Shown here: in pieces, positions 35,121 through 47,915 of the stretch
Numbering within the stretch: position 1 is the stretch's first letter
Layout: each line of letters begins with the position of its first letter
Assembly: GCA_021234155.1 (NCBI GenBank)
Contig: JAJEKV010000027.1
Span: 771,109-835,108 of the forward strand
Direction: 5' to 3'
DNA from: Isoetes taiwanensis
Taxonomy: Eukaryota; Streptophyta; Lycopodiopsida; Isoetales; Isoetaceae
DNA: 64,000 nucleotides
Program-made: the position numbers and the translations under genes
Notes under the pieces: model-generated
The model's input: only the letters and a program-made list of their open reading frames with translations
What the model was told of the DNA's origin: nothing
The model's database searches: none

Positions 35121-35798
35121 TGATTTGAGCTGCCAAATCCCATTAATATTCAACACCTTAAAGATATTGGCCTCAAAGATGCCCGCTTGAGCCTCTTCAC
35201 TTCTATATAAGCATTTGTTCTAGCTTAGAATAGTTTAGTCTATAATTTCAAAGTTTGAGGTTTTAATATTTCTTTTGATTAGCATATTTCCTTTGAGGTT
35301 TAATATTGTGTCTTTTTGTTTAGTCTGGGAATGTGACCACAAGGGATGAAGACTTTGATTATTACCTATTAATGAGTTCTATGTTGTCATGACAGACCAT
35401 TTGTTAAAACATTTCATCTGTTTCTAAACCGGCCTATTCTTCATAAGACCTTGCTTCTCCATTGGAGTTCTAGAGTGCTATCCATATATAATTTTCCACA
35501 TCTTGCTTGGCACTCATGCTAACCTTGATTTACCGTCATATGTGTTCATTCTTTTCTCCTCCATTTTCATCTCGCCTATAAGTTGCCTTACATTCCATTT
35601 CAACCTTCTATCCTTTTATTTTCACTCCCTACCATGCTCTGCACCACATTTCCACCATAGCATAGAGTTCATCTCACACTCATACCACTCACTTCATTGC
35701 TCTACATCATTCACACCGCACGGTGATTTTGAAGATCCTCAGTCTAAGTTTACATCTGTTGGGGTTGAGGGACCAGCCCATTCTTTCCTTTGAGGAGA
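35121..35798. other. Ty3 element 3' internal untranslated region
   Basis: Non-coding sequence between integrase and the 3' LTR. The stretch TTTGAGGAGA directly before the LTR is the best candidate for a short polypurine tract priming plus-strand synthesis. Confidence 0.5.
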
Positions 35799-38245
35799 TG
35801 TTGCCCATTTTGGCAACATGGACCAAAGATCTATGTTTCAAAACCTTTGTTCCATTTACATTTCCTTTAAGGAAAAGTTCCAGGCTATTGTGATCCCATC
35901 GAGTTTGGAAGACATTTGACCAAGATTGGAAGACATTGGGGATCTCCTATTATGGCCTAGTCTTTTCCTTGAGGTAAAACACCTTTCTAGACACATTCCT
36001 ATTAGCTTAACATTTTCCTTTGATTTGAAGACCGCAAAGGCTATAGCAAGTTTATCAAGGAGGCACAAGACATTTTACCAAAGCTTAAACCTTGTGAAGC
36101 TTGCTTGAGAAGTTTGAAGTCACACACATGAGGATGCTACCTAGAAGTGAAATTTGCTCTTATTCTAGCCTTGAAGTTTGGAAGACCCTTATAGAAGTTT
36201 GGAAGACCTTAGGTTTTGAGCAAATCTATCTTCACTAGGAGGTATGAATTGAGCCCTAGAAACAATTTGAGATAAGATCAAGTGCTACAGAGAGGTACCC
36301 ATCTCTTCTTCATTCCATTCATCTTACATCCCCCTTTCTATATCCCAAGAGCCTTCAAAACTTTTCCTTCACCATTGTTTCCACTTTTGAGACCTTTTCT
36401 CATCATTCTACTACTTATCTTTTATTGATCCCACCTTCATTTGAGAATTGTCCCTAGTGATCTTGGAAACCTTCAAAGGCAAGAAGGCTTCTTTCTCATT
36501 CTCATTTCATCTTCCTAAACCCTAGCATAGCCTATTTACACCTTTTCCCACCTTTTTCCTATGACTTTTCACCATCCTTATGTTCCAATATTCATTGACC
36601 ATGGGTCAAAAGGGACCAAAATTCAAATGTTTTAGTTTGACCTAAAACCCTCTAGATGGAAAGCTTGGAAAAAAGAGCTAACTTGGTCTTTTAAAATTCA
36701 AAAAAACCTTTGGAATGACCTTCAAAATTGGATTCTTGGGATGCGTGCCAAAAAATAAAAACCTATTCTAGCCTATCTACCCTATCTATTTCTCGTGATA
36801 GTTCCGGTCACCCCCCCTTTTTTTCCACGTGGCGTGGGGGCGGGGGCGACACTGGTCAGGTCCCCTCTGCGTGTACGCAAAATTTAATAGTGGGTCTGCA
36901 TTTTTCCTTATATACCTTAGCCTCCGTAACCACTTCGCCCGTGGGATATATCACCCTTAAGAATTTTCGATGAACCCTAAAAAATAGGGGAACCTTCTAA
37001 ATCCGGCCAATTGCACCTAAACTTGATTGAATCCCGCCAATTTCCGCCCGAAATTAGCTCCTAAACCTTTTCCGAAACCATGGGGATCCTTTGTGGCATT
37101 TGATTCGATGGAAATTGCTAAAATTGGGCCTCAAATCACTCAACCGAGCTAGCTTTTGGGGAAGAACAGTTCTTAAACCATCATTACAGATCAAATCGAC
37201 ACGCCCTCGAGATATACCTCAGTGACTTTGGCGCATTGAATTTTTGATATCCTTTTGCTCTGCTCATTTCAGATTCCAGCTCCATTTCGCTTCGAGATTG
37301 AAGTTCCCGTTCATTTGACTGCTCAAAGATCGGCTAAGCACCTGGCTTGCAAACTTAAATAATCACTCCATATTACTTCATTGGTATTTTTGAAGCTCTC
37401 AAAGGCTCAAGCGGTCTTGAATTTTCTCTCAAGCATTATTATTTTCAAAACTTTGGTAATACCACACTGTTGACATAGTCATACCTTCTCGTATCACATT
37501 GCTATAATGCATAGTCTTTGCCACGAAAAAATCATTGTCATCATTGTACATCCTTTTTTTTTTGTAGTTACGCATTGCCCTTTTTAAAAAGCAAAAACCA
37601 AAAACAAGACCAAAAATATTTACTCGTAGATTATATCTTCTTCGTAGTTGTATCTCATCCTTATAGAAATCCTAGACACCTATACATTCGGAGAAAACAT
37701 ATAAAAAGATTTCTTTTCATAATCATTCATGAGTTTGTTCTTTTCTTGAGGTTTTGTTTACTTACGTAAAAAATTAAAACATCCTTTTGCTATTCAAACC
37801 TTTCCGCACGTGATCTGGAGGCTATTTTGAAGTTGCCCGCACGGATCCCAACCCAAAATTCCCATCAAACTCCATCTCGCAAAATTTGGCTCTCTGTTTT
37901 GGCACTCACCAACTTTTTGACCTGCCTTTGACCTCGATTTTCTTGACCTTCCCTTATTCAAATCAAGTCAAGTCTTCTCCACCATTTTCCTCTGCTTGTT
38001 GACCACTGATAACACCAATCAGATCTTCAAAATCTCTCAAGGTGTGTCTGCGCAAGTTCAGTTTTGCTCGGCGGTTTTTTTCTGGTTTCGGGGACTCTAG
38101 TGATTTTGAAAAAACTAGCACTTAAAAAATGAATTTTCTGGTTTCATATGACAAGGATTGATCACCCTAAGTGGTCTGGAGGTTCTAACCACTTTGTTTA
38201 AGATTCCTTTGAGGTTAGGCTAAAATTCCAGGTTTTAGGCTAACA
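35799..38245 (+). repeat. 3' LTR of the Ty3 element
   Basis: 2447 bp. Same ends as the 5' LTR and followed by the duplicated GTTCC. Compared with the 5' LTR, it repeatedly has CGT, CCG, ACG or CTCG where the other has CAG or CTG (for example CCGTAACC against CCAGAACC, and TTCTCGTATC against TTCTGTATC). Confidence 0.95.
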
Positions 38246-39115
38246 GTTCCCCTTCCCAACATCCTAGGGATGATCGAACAAATGGAACAATAGAGGCTCT
38301 AAGGTGAGGGGAAAGTTGTTCAGCCATGTTGTTTTTTGTTTCACATGCATGAACAAGGCTAGGCGAGCTTTTCTTGAAATGGTTCTTAAGTTTTGTAGCC
38401 ACTGTACTTCCCCTCGTGCGACCTCTCTCAACTTCCTGAGTCTCTTTTGAACTAGAACTAGAACTTCTAGAATACCAGGATAGCGGACCTGATGATCTAG
38501 ATGACCTGGGGGCTATCTGATGTCTCAGCAAGTTCTGGATTTTTGTGAAGCATGTCCAAATACTATGACAAGTCGTATATATTAAAAGAGGATTAGAATA
38601 TTGTATGAAATAAATAATAGAAATGCGTAATACACAGTTTTACCTCATCTGCTTCTTGTCGTGCATTTAACTCAAGGTCGGACGGAGGTGGAGCATTTGG
38701 CATCAAGCCGTACTTCATTTTGTGATCTCGTCTCGTGGTATACATTCTTCTGCTAGTGCCTTTGCATTGTTTGCACCAACAGTTGTCATACTGCCTAGCA
38801 AGTCGCTCCAATGGATCATCTCGAAGCCAAGTTTTTGTTGCTTGTCTTTTTCTTGATGCGGAAGATGAAGAAGTTTCATTTCTATAGGCAAAAGATAAAT
38901 ACCCAAGTGATCAAATGGCTGCCCAAACCAAAATGAGAGAGAAAGAGTTAGAGAGATCAAAACCTTAATGCTCGAAGCTCATCAATAGACGGCATTGAAG
39001 ATTTATTGGTTGACGAAGTGGAGCCACTGGGATGCTCGGAGGTGCTCATAGCGGAGTTGCTAGGTTGCTCGGAGATGCTCATTGCGGAGCCACTGGGGTG
39101 CCCAGATGCATTCAT

Positions 39116-40838
<1,723 letters not shown>

Positions 40839-42299
40839 CTTTGAAATAAGTTTTCTTGTGGCTGTGTGACTGTGACAGCAAAGAATCTAAGTAGTAGGCT
40901 GTGTGGAGCAAGTTTATAGTGGGGGCTTTTACTTACAGATTAAGTCATTTCCTTCAAGATTATATGCACTTATCTTGTCTGCTTATCCTTCCAGATGCAC
41001 TTATCTTGTCCACTTATTTGTTCAGCAGACTTTTGCTTAATCTAACTATTGGCTTATGTTTTTTTAGTGGCTCCAAGGGAGAGCTCAAAAACAGGGGGGA
41101 AACCTCACGAAGAGGACATGAGGACAGTGAGGAAGAGGATTCTATGGACAACACTAGAATCGTTGGAGAAATGGATCATTCAGACTTGATTAAATTTAAG
41201 GCAGCCCTTGACAAGCAGCTTGCACATATTGGTACTCCGTCGCAGACCTCTAATGGAAGGCGAGGTTCAAGCTTGTCCAAAAACCAGAGAAGATCAAGGT
41301 ATTTGGTGAACCACTTCATGTCTTAAAGATGCACTTGCTAACTTGTCCTTTCATTTGTTGTTGCAGTGAGAAATCCATGAGTGTAAGATCTATTAATGCG
41401 CCAGCAAGTGAGAATGAAGAAGAAGATGAAAAAACAGATGATAGCGTAAGTGATGAGGGGGACGAGGAGCCAAATGAAGATTATGAAGTTACTTTTCGTC
41501 GTCTTCCTAAAGAGGATAAGGTAGATGCTAATTTGCATTTTGTGAATGCATTGTTAGGACATTATTATTATGTTTTATTGTGCATTATTATTAGTAACTA
41601 TTTATTGCATATTGTAGGTGACTATGGTGCAAGGCGGGGAGATACATCTAGATGAGAATGGACAGACATGGAAGACAGCCCTTGGCCATGCGGTGAAAGT
41701 ATATTGCACAGAGATTGATAAAGATTGGAAGAAGGTGAATGAGATCTCCAAAAAGAGACTAGTGAGACACATGGAGAAGCGTTTTGGTAAAGGTTTATTT
41801 GCTTCTGATATACTGAAGAGGGCAGCTCGAATTTTTAATCATTGGAAGTAAGCTACTATTGTATTTTATCTTGTTTTATGATTTCTTCATTATTTAACAT
41901 TGTTGTCATGTTGTGTAGGGATTGGTTGCGTAGGAGTGATAAGAAAATAGCCCCAAACCATGTTAAAGATGCTGTGTGGGACAGATTTCTTGCAAATAAA
42001 AAGAAGCCACGTGAATAAGGCAGCGGCAGCAAGAAAACCTAATGGCGAAAGAATAGGACGGCAGGGACATGCTGGAATCGCTGCGGATTATGTAAGTACC
42101 ATGTTTTTTTGCAAATACATTGACTGAATACCATGTTTCTTTCATTTACTAGCTTCTACTGTCCTTTCCCTAAAGCTTTTTGTCTTCTATTTAATCCAAA
42201 ATGTTTTATCAGCAGCAAAACATAGAAATTGCTTCAATAACAGTTATCCCCTAGAATAGAGCAGAAAAGAACTGAGAGACTTATATACCGGGATTCCGA

Positions 42300-43060
42300 T
42301 TGCCCTTCTTTAGACTGGGTTTTCGGTTTTCTATTCCCCATCTTTTTTCTTTGAAAAGTCTGCTTCTCCTTGATCTGAGACAAACATCAGTTAAATTCAA
42401 TGCCATTGCTCCACTCCAGGGGAAACATAATCTCATATCTTTACCAAACTGTTTAAGACCTTCTTGCACGCACTAACATGCTCTTAGTCGCTACTTTACA
42501 TGGAGCATCTTGTTTGTGAATCGATGGCATATTTGATGCCGATCTCCGCCTGGTGGAATGCCTTGATCTAGGTAATATTCACTCTCTTAATGGCGAATTT
42601 GCATCACATTATATTCTTGGCATTCAAAGTTTAATTGCTCTTAATGTTAGCGGCACGGGGCATTGGTGGCGGTTTTGTGGAGTCCTTAACTTATGGTTCG
42701 CATTGCAACAATGGGTGACAAGTAAACAAAAGTCATCGGTGTTGTGGGGGCTGCTTCAAATGCTTTAGAGGCATGGCCAGTCTCTAACATTGTGCATTTG
42801 AAAATGCAACGAACCAATATCTCAAACGCATCTATTCCCCACCTTTTTCTTTGAAAAGTCTCGCTTCTCCTTGATCCGAGACAAACATCGGTTAAATTCA
42901 ATGCCATTGCTCCACTTCGGGAAACATAATCTCATATCTTTACCAAACCGTTCGGCACCTTCTTGCACGCACTAACATGCTCTTAGTTGCTACTTTACAT
43001 GGAGCATCTTTTTGTGAATCGATGGCATATTCAAAGTCGGGGTAAAATGCCTCGATGAGA
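42300..43060 (+). repeat. LRR gene fragments, copies 1 and 2, in the transposase intron
   Basis: Copy 1 (about 42330-42560) and copy 2 (42545-43065) share a segment with CTATTCCCCA, CTTCTCCTTGAT, ATTCAATGCCATTGCTCCAC and CATGGAGCATCT. Copy 2 begins MECLDLGNIHSLN and reads FASHYI.GIQSLIALNVSGTG, leucine-rich-repeat-like protein also present at 43370. The copies differ mainly at CAG/CTG triplets. Confidence 0.65.
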
Positions 43061-43369
43061 TAGAAACACCGGGCATAACGTGGTTTTGCATGTCTTCTAC
43101 AGGGGGCTAGTGCAATGAGTAGATTTTTTCAACACCAAAATTTGACAAAAACATGTAATACCTATTGGCAGTGATCTTTGCTTGATTTCCGACTAATGGA
43201 TTAGCATATGGTTGTGTCCCCACTAGCCATGTATATTTCTGCTAACCATGAATGGCCGTTTGGATGGTGAAATTTTATAGATGGTATGTATGTGATATAA
43301 GCAGAAGAGAAAGCCCTTAAAGAAGCTATCTAGATAGAAGTTAGGCTGCAATTTTGCCAGCATCTGCCC

Positions 43370-43720
43370 AGATTGGAATGCCTTGATCTAGGTAATATTC
43401 ACTCTCTTAATGACGAATTTGCATCACATTATATTACTGGCATTCAAAGTTTAATTGCTCTTAATGTTAGCGGCACAGGCATTGGTGACAGTTTTGTGGA
43501 GTCCTTAACTTATGGTTGCAGATTGCAACAATGGGTGACAAGTAAACAAAAAGTCATCAGTGTTGACAGGGCTGCTTCAAATGCTTTAGAGGCATGGCCA
43601 GTCTCTAACATTATGCATTTGAAAATGCAGCAGACCAATTTCTCAAACGCATCTATTCCCCATCTTTTTTCTTTGAAAAGTTTGCTTCTCGTTGATCTGA
43701 TCCTTGCCATGTTTGTAGTG
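43370..43720 (+). pseudogene. LRR protein fragment, copy 3
   Basis: An open frame of 116 codons reads MECLDLGNIHSLNDEFASHY, LIALNVSGTGIGDSFVESL, ALEAWPVSNIMHLKMQ and IPHLFSLKSLLLVDL, with regularly spaced leucines as in LRR proteins. The family is not certain; RNI-like or receptor LRRs are possible. It lacks start and end of a gene. It is a duplicate of 42545-42870 and lies inside intron 4 of the transposase gene, consistent with capture. Confidence 0.55.
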
Positions 43721-44859
43721 TGAATTATGTGTTTGGTGGCATGCAATTTCTTGGATCGTTTGGTAATATTTTATGGGCACAACATCCAAGTCCTTTTTAT
43801 CTTCATCTGCTCCAATGTTCTGATCTAACAGGTGTTCAAACGAAGTGTTAAATTTATAATGCATAGTGTAATACATTCCATCATTCCCAATGACACCCAA
43901 AGCCACCCTCCAGATCTGTCCTGCTGTACTTCTTGGCCTTAAGTTCTGCTTCAGCAAGCAAAGAACAGATTGATAGTAAGAACTTCATATTTTTCTTGAC
44001 TAACTCTATTTTTTGATCTCATGTAGTTCCGAGATTGGGGTGCTTACCCTTCTGCAACAACTATGGCAGCGATAAAGAAAAAGAGGTCATACAGGGCCTA
44101 TCGAGAATCTTTAATTGCCGAAGGGAGAATTCCTGGAAATGTGAGGTTATTTCTGATCAACTTTGACAACTCAAAATTTCTGATTTTTTCGTTCTTTTGT
44201 AGTTTGAGGCGTTACAATTCTTAGGAAAGAAGGGCGAGAAGAAGAATAAGCAGCGAAGAAGAAAACATCTGAAGGTAATTCCTACTGTGATATTTTGTAG
44301 CAATCTGATATATCCTTCTCTCACCTTAAACAACTTTCTTGTTTTAGGAAGCAAACACCAAGGCGCATGAAGATCGAAGGGAAGAAGAAGGGCTAGTTCA
44401 TGCTGATCTAGAAGGCAGACAACCCATGGAGTTGAGGAAGGCGAGAATGCCGATGTAGTTGATGGAGGTGAGCAAGAAGTGTATGGAGTAGAGGATATTA
44501 GAGCGGCAGATGTGGAAGATGGTGTGGGGATAGAGGTAGAGTTAAATTGTCGTGTAGACACCCCTGATTTGCCACATGAAACTGATGCTGACATTGATGC
44601 TTTTTACGACACATTGTTGGAGAAGGGATTGGAGGGTGCAAAGAATATGGAAGAGATGATTATGAAGAAGAGAAATGATGTGGAGGAGGGCAGCAAGAGA
44701 AGTGATAATGCATCCACATCGAGAAAGAAAGGAAAGAAGAGCAAGAATCGAGGCATTGGCAGAAATCTGGGTTCTGAATTCGTGGATGGCACTATTGCAC
44801 GGAACATTGCACAATATAAGTCACTGCAGAAAGACAAGAGGCTGACATGAGTACTTGCG

Positions 44860-45609
44860 ACATGTAGTAAACTCTTAACAAGTTTTGATGTGTTTCAACG
44901 CTTTATTATCTTTAATCTGTAATGACTCTTTATGTTGTAATAAAGTCTTAAGTTTTCAGATATGTATTTGTCTTTATCTTTAGATTTTGCTTTCGATTCT
45001 ATTGTATTATATCTGTTGTAATTGTAACAAATGTTAATTGCTGTTATTATTATAACGAATGTTAATAGAAGATAGATAGACTTATATTTTGACTGTTCTT
45101 CTGACTAATAACTAATGTCGTGGCTAAATAACCTGACTGATTGTCTGACTATTACCTGACCAACTGTCTGACTAATATTTGACCAATATTCTGACTAATA
45201 CTATGACGCACTTTTTGACTAAGTATTTGACTAATAGCATGACTAAATATCTAAGTAATACATTGACTAATTACGTACCTAATGAGCTGACTAAGAACCT
45301 ATTTAATAAGCTGACTAATTAACTGACTAACAAAATAAGATTCTGTCTAATACATTGACTAATTAACTGACTAACAAAATAAGCTTATGTCTAATACATT
45401 GACTATTTATCTGACTAAACTGGTGACTAAAACACTGACTAAACATATAACTAAATACATGACTATTAGTCTGACTAATGTTCCTCGACTAATATTAAAC
45501 TTGGATAAAACTTCGTCCATTCATTAATTAATAAGGTTTGGACACTTGTCTATTTTACAAAGGCTCTCTGACTAATGTTATAATGTTTAACCATCATTCT
45601 GTTGTAGTG
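44860..45609 (+). mobile_element. CACTA-type right end: subterminal repeats and terminus
   Basis: From about 45095 to 45575 the octamer TGACTAAT and close variants (CTGACTAA, TTGACTAA) occur more than twenty times at 10-25 bp spacing, in one orientation. The block ends at 45609 with ATTCTGTTGTAGTG, the reverse complement of CACTACAACAGAAT. CACTA elements have such CACTA ends with dense subterminal repeats bound by their transposase. The next three bases are TCA, the expected size of a target duplication, but the left end was not found to confirm it. Confidence 0.75.
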
Positions 45610-45699
45610 TCACCGTATACAAACAGGAGTTCATCCCCCATACCAGCTCCATACTGATACAGGGCCCTCCACGTATCACTGCAACCTTGATGAGTTCCA

Positions 45700-47110
45700 G
45701 TGGGAAGAATGAAGGGGTCATTTACCCTGTCTCCCTCAGGGCCTACCTAGCTGCGAAGCGTAAACATACATGTCAGTATATAACATCAACATCACATAAC
45801 CATCTCGAAGGATGGTTCATCACATACCTGCATAGACAAAGATCAGCACATCACATAGGGGAATCCTACCCATGGCTCAGACTCAATGGGATGACTGACG
45901 GCTTGGGTCTCCAGAGTTCATTGCAGACAGAATTCATGGCAATGGATTTGGCTGGCATAAGAACATGGCTTAGGGTTGTCCACTCCATCCGCCCCTCCTG
46001 TGCACACTTTGCAGAGTAGGCTGAAAAGTGTTGGGACACGGATCAGCCCGGATGCATAGCCAAGGGGCTATTCCTGGGTTGCATCTCCCCAGTTCCGATG
46101 GGGCAGGTAGGGATCACTCCCTCCAGAGATCTACATGCTGACTCAAGGTGACTAGAGGGCCACTGCCCTTATTCGACTTGAACCCAATGGAGAGTGACGC
46201 ATCACTCCACGGGTGTCGAGCCCATGCCTTGCCCACCCGCAGTGGCAAGCCATTAGACCTAGTCCACAATGATCCCCGGTAGGCCTTACACACCAGAGGG
46301 ATCGTTCAAGAGTCAGAACACGAACCTCCTTATGCATAGGCCGAATCTACAGTGTGCTAAAGAGGCTAGCTAGGAGCATCAACTACCAGGCTTTAGGGTC
46401 TCACAGAGATACATCATCATACACATCACAGAAGAAGTAAAGAACAAGATCTAATCTATATCATAGAGTTAGGTTCTTTAGTTAGAGCTTGGTATCTAGA
46501 GATCTAGATGGCTGCTATGGGCAATTTAATAGGAATAGAATAGATATGATAGGCTAAACCTACTGATTCGATGACTGGAAGACGGTTTAGGCTATTAAAT
46601 TGACAAAATACCTGATCCTTGGCTCGCTCCTCCTGCTCTGAACTCGACCATCCTGCTGAGCTGCTAGAAGATGGAGCTAGAAAGGGAAACTAATGAGTCA
46701 AATCGCTCAGACAGAGTCTAGGAGGCGGTTTTGACCCCTTGAGCGAGTAAAACAGAGCCCTAAAATGGCATGAACAAAAATGGCAAGTTAGGGTTTCCTT
46801 AACCTATATAGACAAAGGGTTAGGCTAGGGTTCCCATTATCCCCTTTAGGCATGTGGGATAATTGGATGTGGCCCCACTTATATTAAATAAGTGGCCTAG
46901 GATATCCACATGGATAAATGTGTACACATGGATAAATGTGTACACATTGACACACACATGGATAAGTGTGCACATGAGTAAATGTGCCCATAATTAAATG
47001 CACACACCTTGCAAGTTGCCCCTAGGGTGCTACTTGCTCGGCTACACGTCGGCATACACGTCAATCGAGATGGCGTGTATGCGTGACGAGGCAGTACAGT
47101 ATACGTCTTA
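45700..47110 (-). repeat. Repeat X, copy 2 (inverted relative to copy 1)
   Basis: Aligns with the reverse complement of 23320-24665. The inner end CCCTCAGGGCCTACCTAGCT matches the end of copy 1 that touches the copia gag. The TATA-like CTATATAGG is at about 46804-46812 on the minus strand. A GATAAATGTGTACACATG unit is tandemly repeated at 46914-46960. The start is about 90 bp outside the CACTA-like terminus. Confidence 0.6.
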
Positions 47111-47398
47111 GGACCGTATACTGTGCTGGAACATCACATGTACCATCTCATAGGCTGGTTTGGCATCTGCGGACATTAGAATATACATTCCTTCCTTCCC
47201 TCCTTCCTTCATTCCTTCCTTCCTAAAACGCATTAATGTTATGCCTTAGAATACAAAATTTCAACTTCAACGGAGTTACAGAACAAAGATAAAGATAACT
47301 AAAATTTTCAGCATTAGGTGCTTGGGTGCTTTACTGGCGTAAAAAGGCCCTCAGCTCTATGCTTTGACCCGCCTCTTATTTTGATTTAAAAAAATAGT
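47111..47398. repeat. CCTTCCTT-rich microsatellite and flank
   Basis: A (CCTT)n-type stretch with CCCT and CATT variants lies at 47190-47224. The rest is AT-rich and unrecognised. Confidence 0.7.
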
Positions 47399-47915
47399 TT
47401 ATAGAACAATTTTATGCTCCTTTAGCTTGTCAATCCAGTAATGCAGAGGTTTCTCAGTGTTACGATAGCCATAAAAAATCAAATTCCTTGCTCATCTTCA
47501 TACTTAAGACCACAGGCTCAGGTTCTATGTTGAAAAACTTATCTATAAAAGAAAACTGACCAACTTCCTCCAGCTTAGTAGGGTGCAAAGAATTTGTAGA
47601 CACTATCTCATCCCACACATGTCCCTTATTCCTGATTTAAACCCCCCGAATATGGAGCTACCTCCACGCCAAACTTCTCTACTAATACAGGCCATAGATG
47701 TTTCCACTTAAACACATTCTTGTTTGTAATATTGAACTCTTGATGATTTTTGGTTCTAGGGTTTAGAGCAGCCCAAATTTCTTGTTCTGCATTAAGTTCA
47801 GCATCAGAAGCATTCTGCAGGACTTGCCAACCATTCTTATTTCCAGGAAATTCAAAAGACAGGCCCTCATGCCAGTCTGGTTTTAGCTTGCACCCTATGC
47901 CTTTGGCTTTCCATG
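47399..47915 (-). pseudogene. PRISE-type enone reductase (progesterone 5-beta-reductase / iridoid synthase family) fragment
   Basis: Minus-strand frames from 47915 to a TAA at 47399-47401 give, in order, WHEGLSFEFPGNKNGWQVL, NASDAELNAEQEIWAALNPR, NVFKWKHLWPVLVEKFGVEV, NKGHVWDEIVSTNSLHPTKL, EEVGQFSFIDKFF and WIDKLKEHKIVL. This is the C-terminal third of plant PRISE short-chain dehydrogenases, which reduce enones with NADPH. The FKWKHLW and HPTKLE segments are diagnostic. Several one-base shifts interrupt it. The N-terminal NADPH-binding fold is not visible, so this is a truncated dead copy. Confidence 0.8.

Larger units (their letters stand above)
27337..38245 (+). mobile_element. Complete-structure Ty3/gypsy LTR retrotransposon
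   Basis: LTRs are at 27337-29790 and 35799-38245; both start TGTTGCCC and end GGCTAACA. The flanking 5 bp are GTTCC on both sides (27332-27336 and 38246-38250), a perfect target duplication. A primer binding site TGGAGGTTCTACCGAGA starts at 29794, three bases inside the LTR, complementary to the 3' end of plant tRNA-Gln as I recall it. Internal order is gag, protease, an archaeal-type RNase H, then RT, RNase H and integrase remnants. It sits inside exon 3 of the SET gene, in the opposite orientation. LTRs of 2.45 kb are long for the superfamily. Confidence 0.95.
26748..39115 (-). pseudogene. SET-domain gene with N-terminal Cys/His motif, split by a Ty3 insertion
   Basis: Exon 1 is 39115-38964, exon 2 is 38881-38644 and exon 3 starts at 38534. 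Introns are GT-AG and phases match. Exon 3 is interrupted at 38245/27337 by the gypsy element. Leaving out the insert and one copy of the GTTCC duplication, exon 3 continues in frame (GEL|PPM) through 27331-26748 to a TAA-class stop. The predicted protein is 420 residues. Residues 1-50 are Ser-rich with repeated STSEHPSGS-like phrases. Residues about 75-100 have CWCKQC followed by RRDHKMKYG, a C-x2-C...H pattern like those of transposase-associated domains. Residues about 240-410 are a SET domain (protein lysine methyltransferase fold): IPEAGRGLY, HGNIAALINSS in place of the usual NHS, and GEELFVNYPF in the catalytic Tyr position. The gene is head-to-head with the transposase gene at 41068. 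Function of the intact protein is inferred only. Confidence 0.75.
41068..44850 (+). pseudogene. Plant transposase gene, Ptta/En/Spm type (Transposase_24-like)
   Basis: Seven exons with GT-AG borders: 41068-41298, 41367-41520, 41618-41847, 41919-42091, 44027-44140, 44203-44274, 44348-44850. Phases agree across the first four junctions. An in-frame ATG is at 41144; earlier exons may exist. The N-terminal part is acidic (SENEEEDEKTDDSVSDEGDE). The core has DENGQTWKTALGHAVKVY, AARIFNHWKDWLRR, HVKDAVWDRFLANKK and YRAYRESLIAEGRIPGN, the pattern of the Ptta/En/Spm family (PF03004). The C-terminus is charged and basic. One extra base near 42017 and one shift near 44425 break the frame. Intron 4 (42092-44026) is 1.9 kb and holds LRR fragments. 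Right of the gene lie CACTA-type subterminal repeats and terminus. Confidence 0.75.

Noticed and set aside
45687-46019. 110-codon ORF at the right X copy
   Set aside because: Its sequence corresponds to repeat X and is not kept in frame in copy 1.
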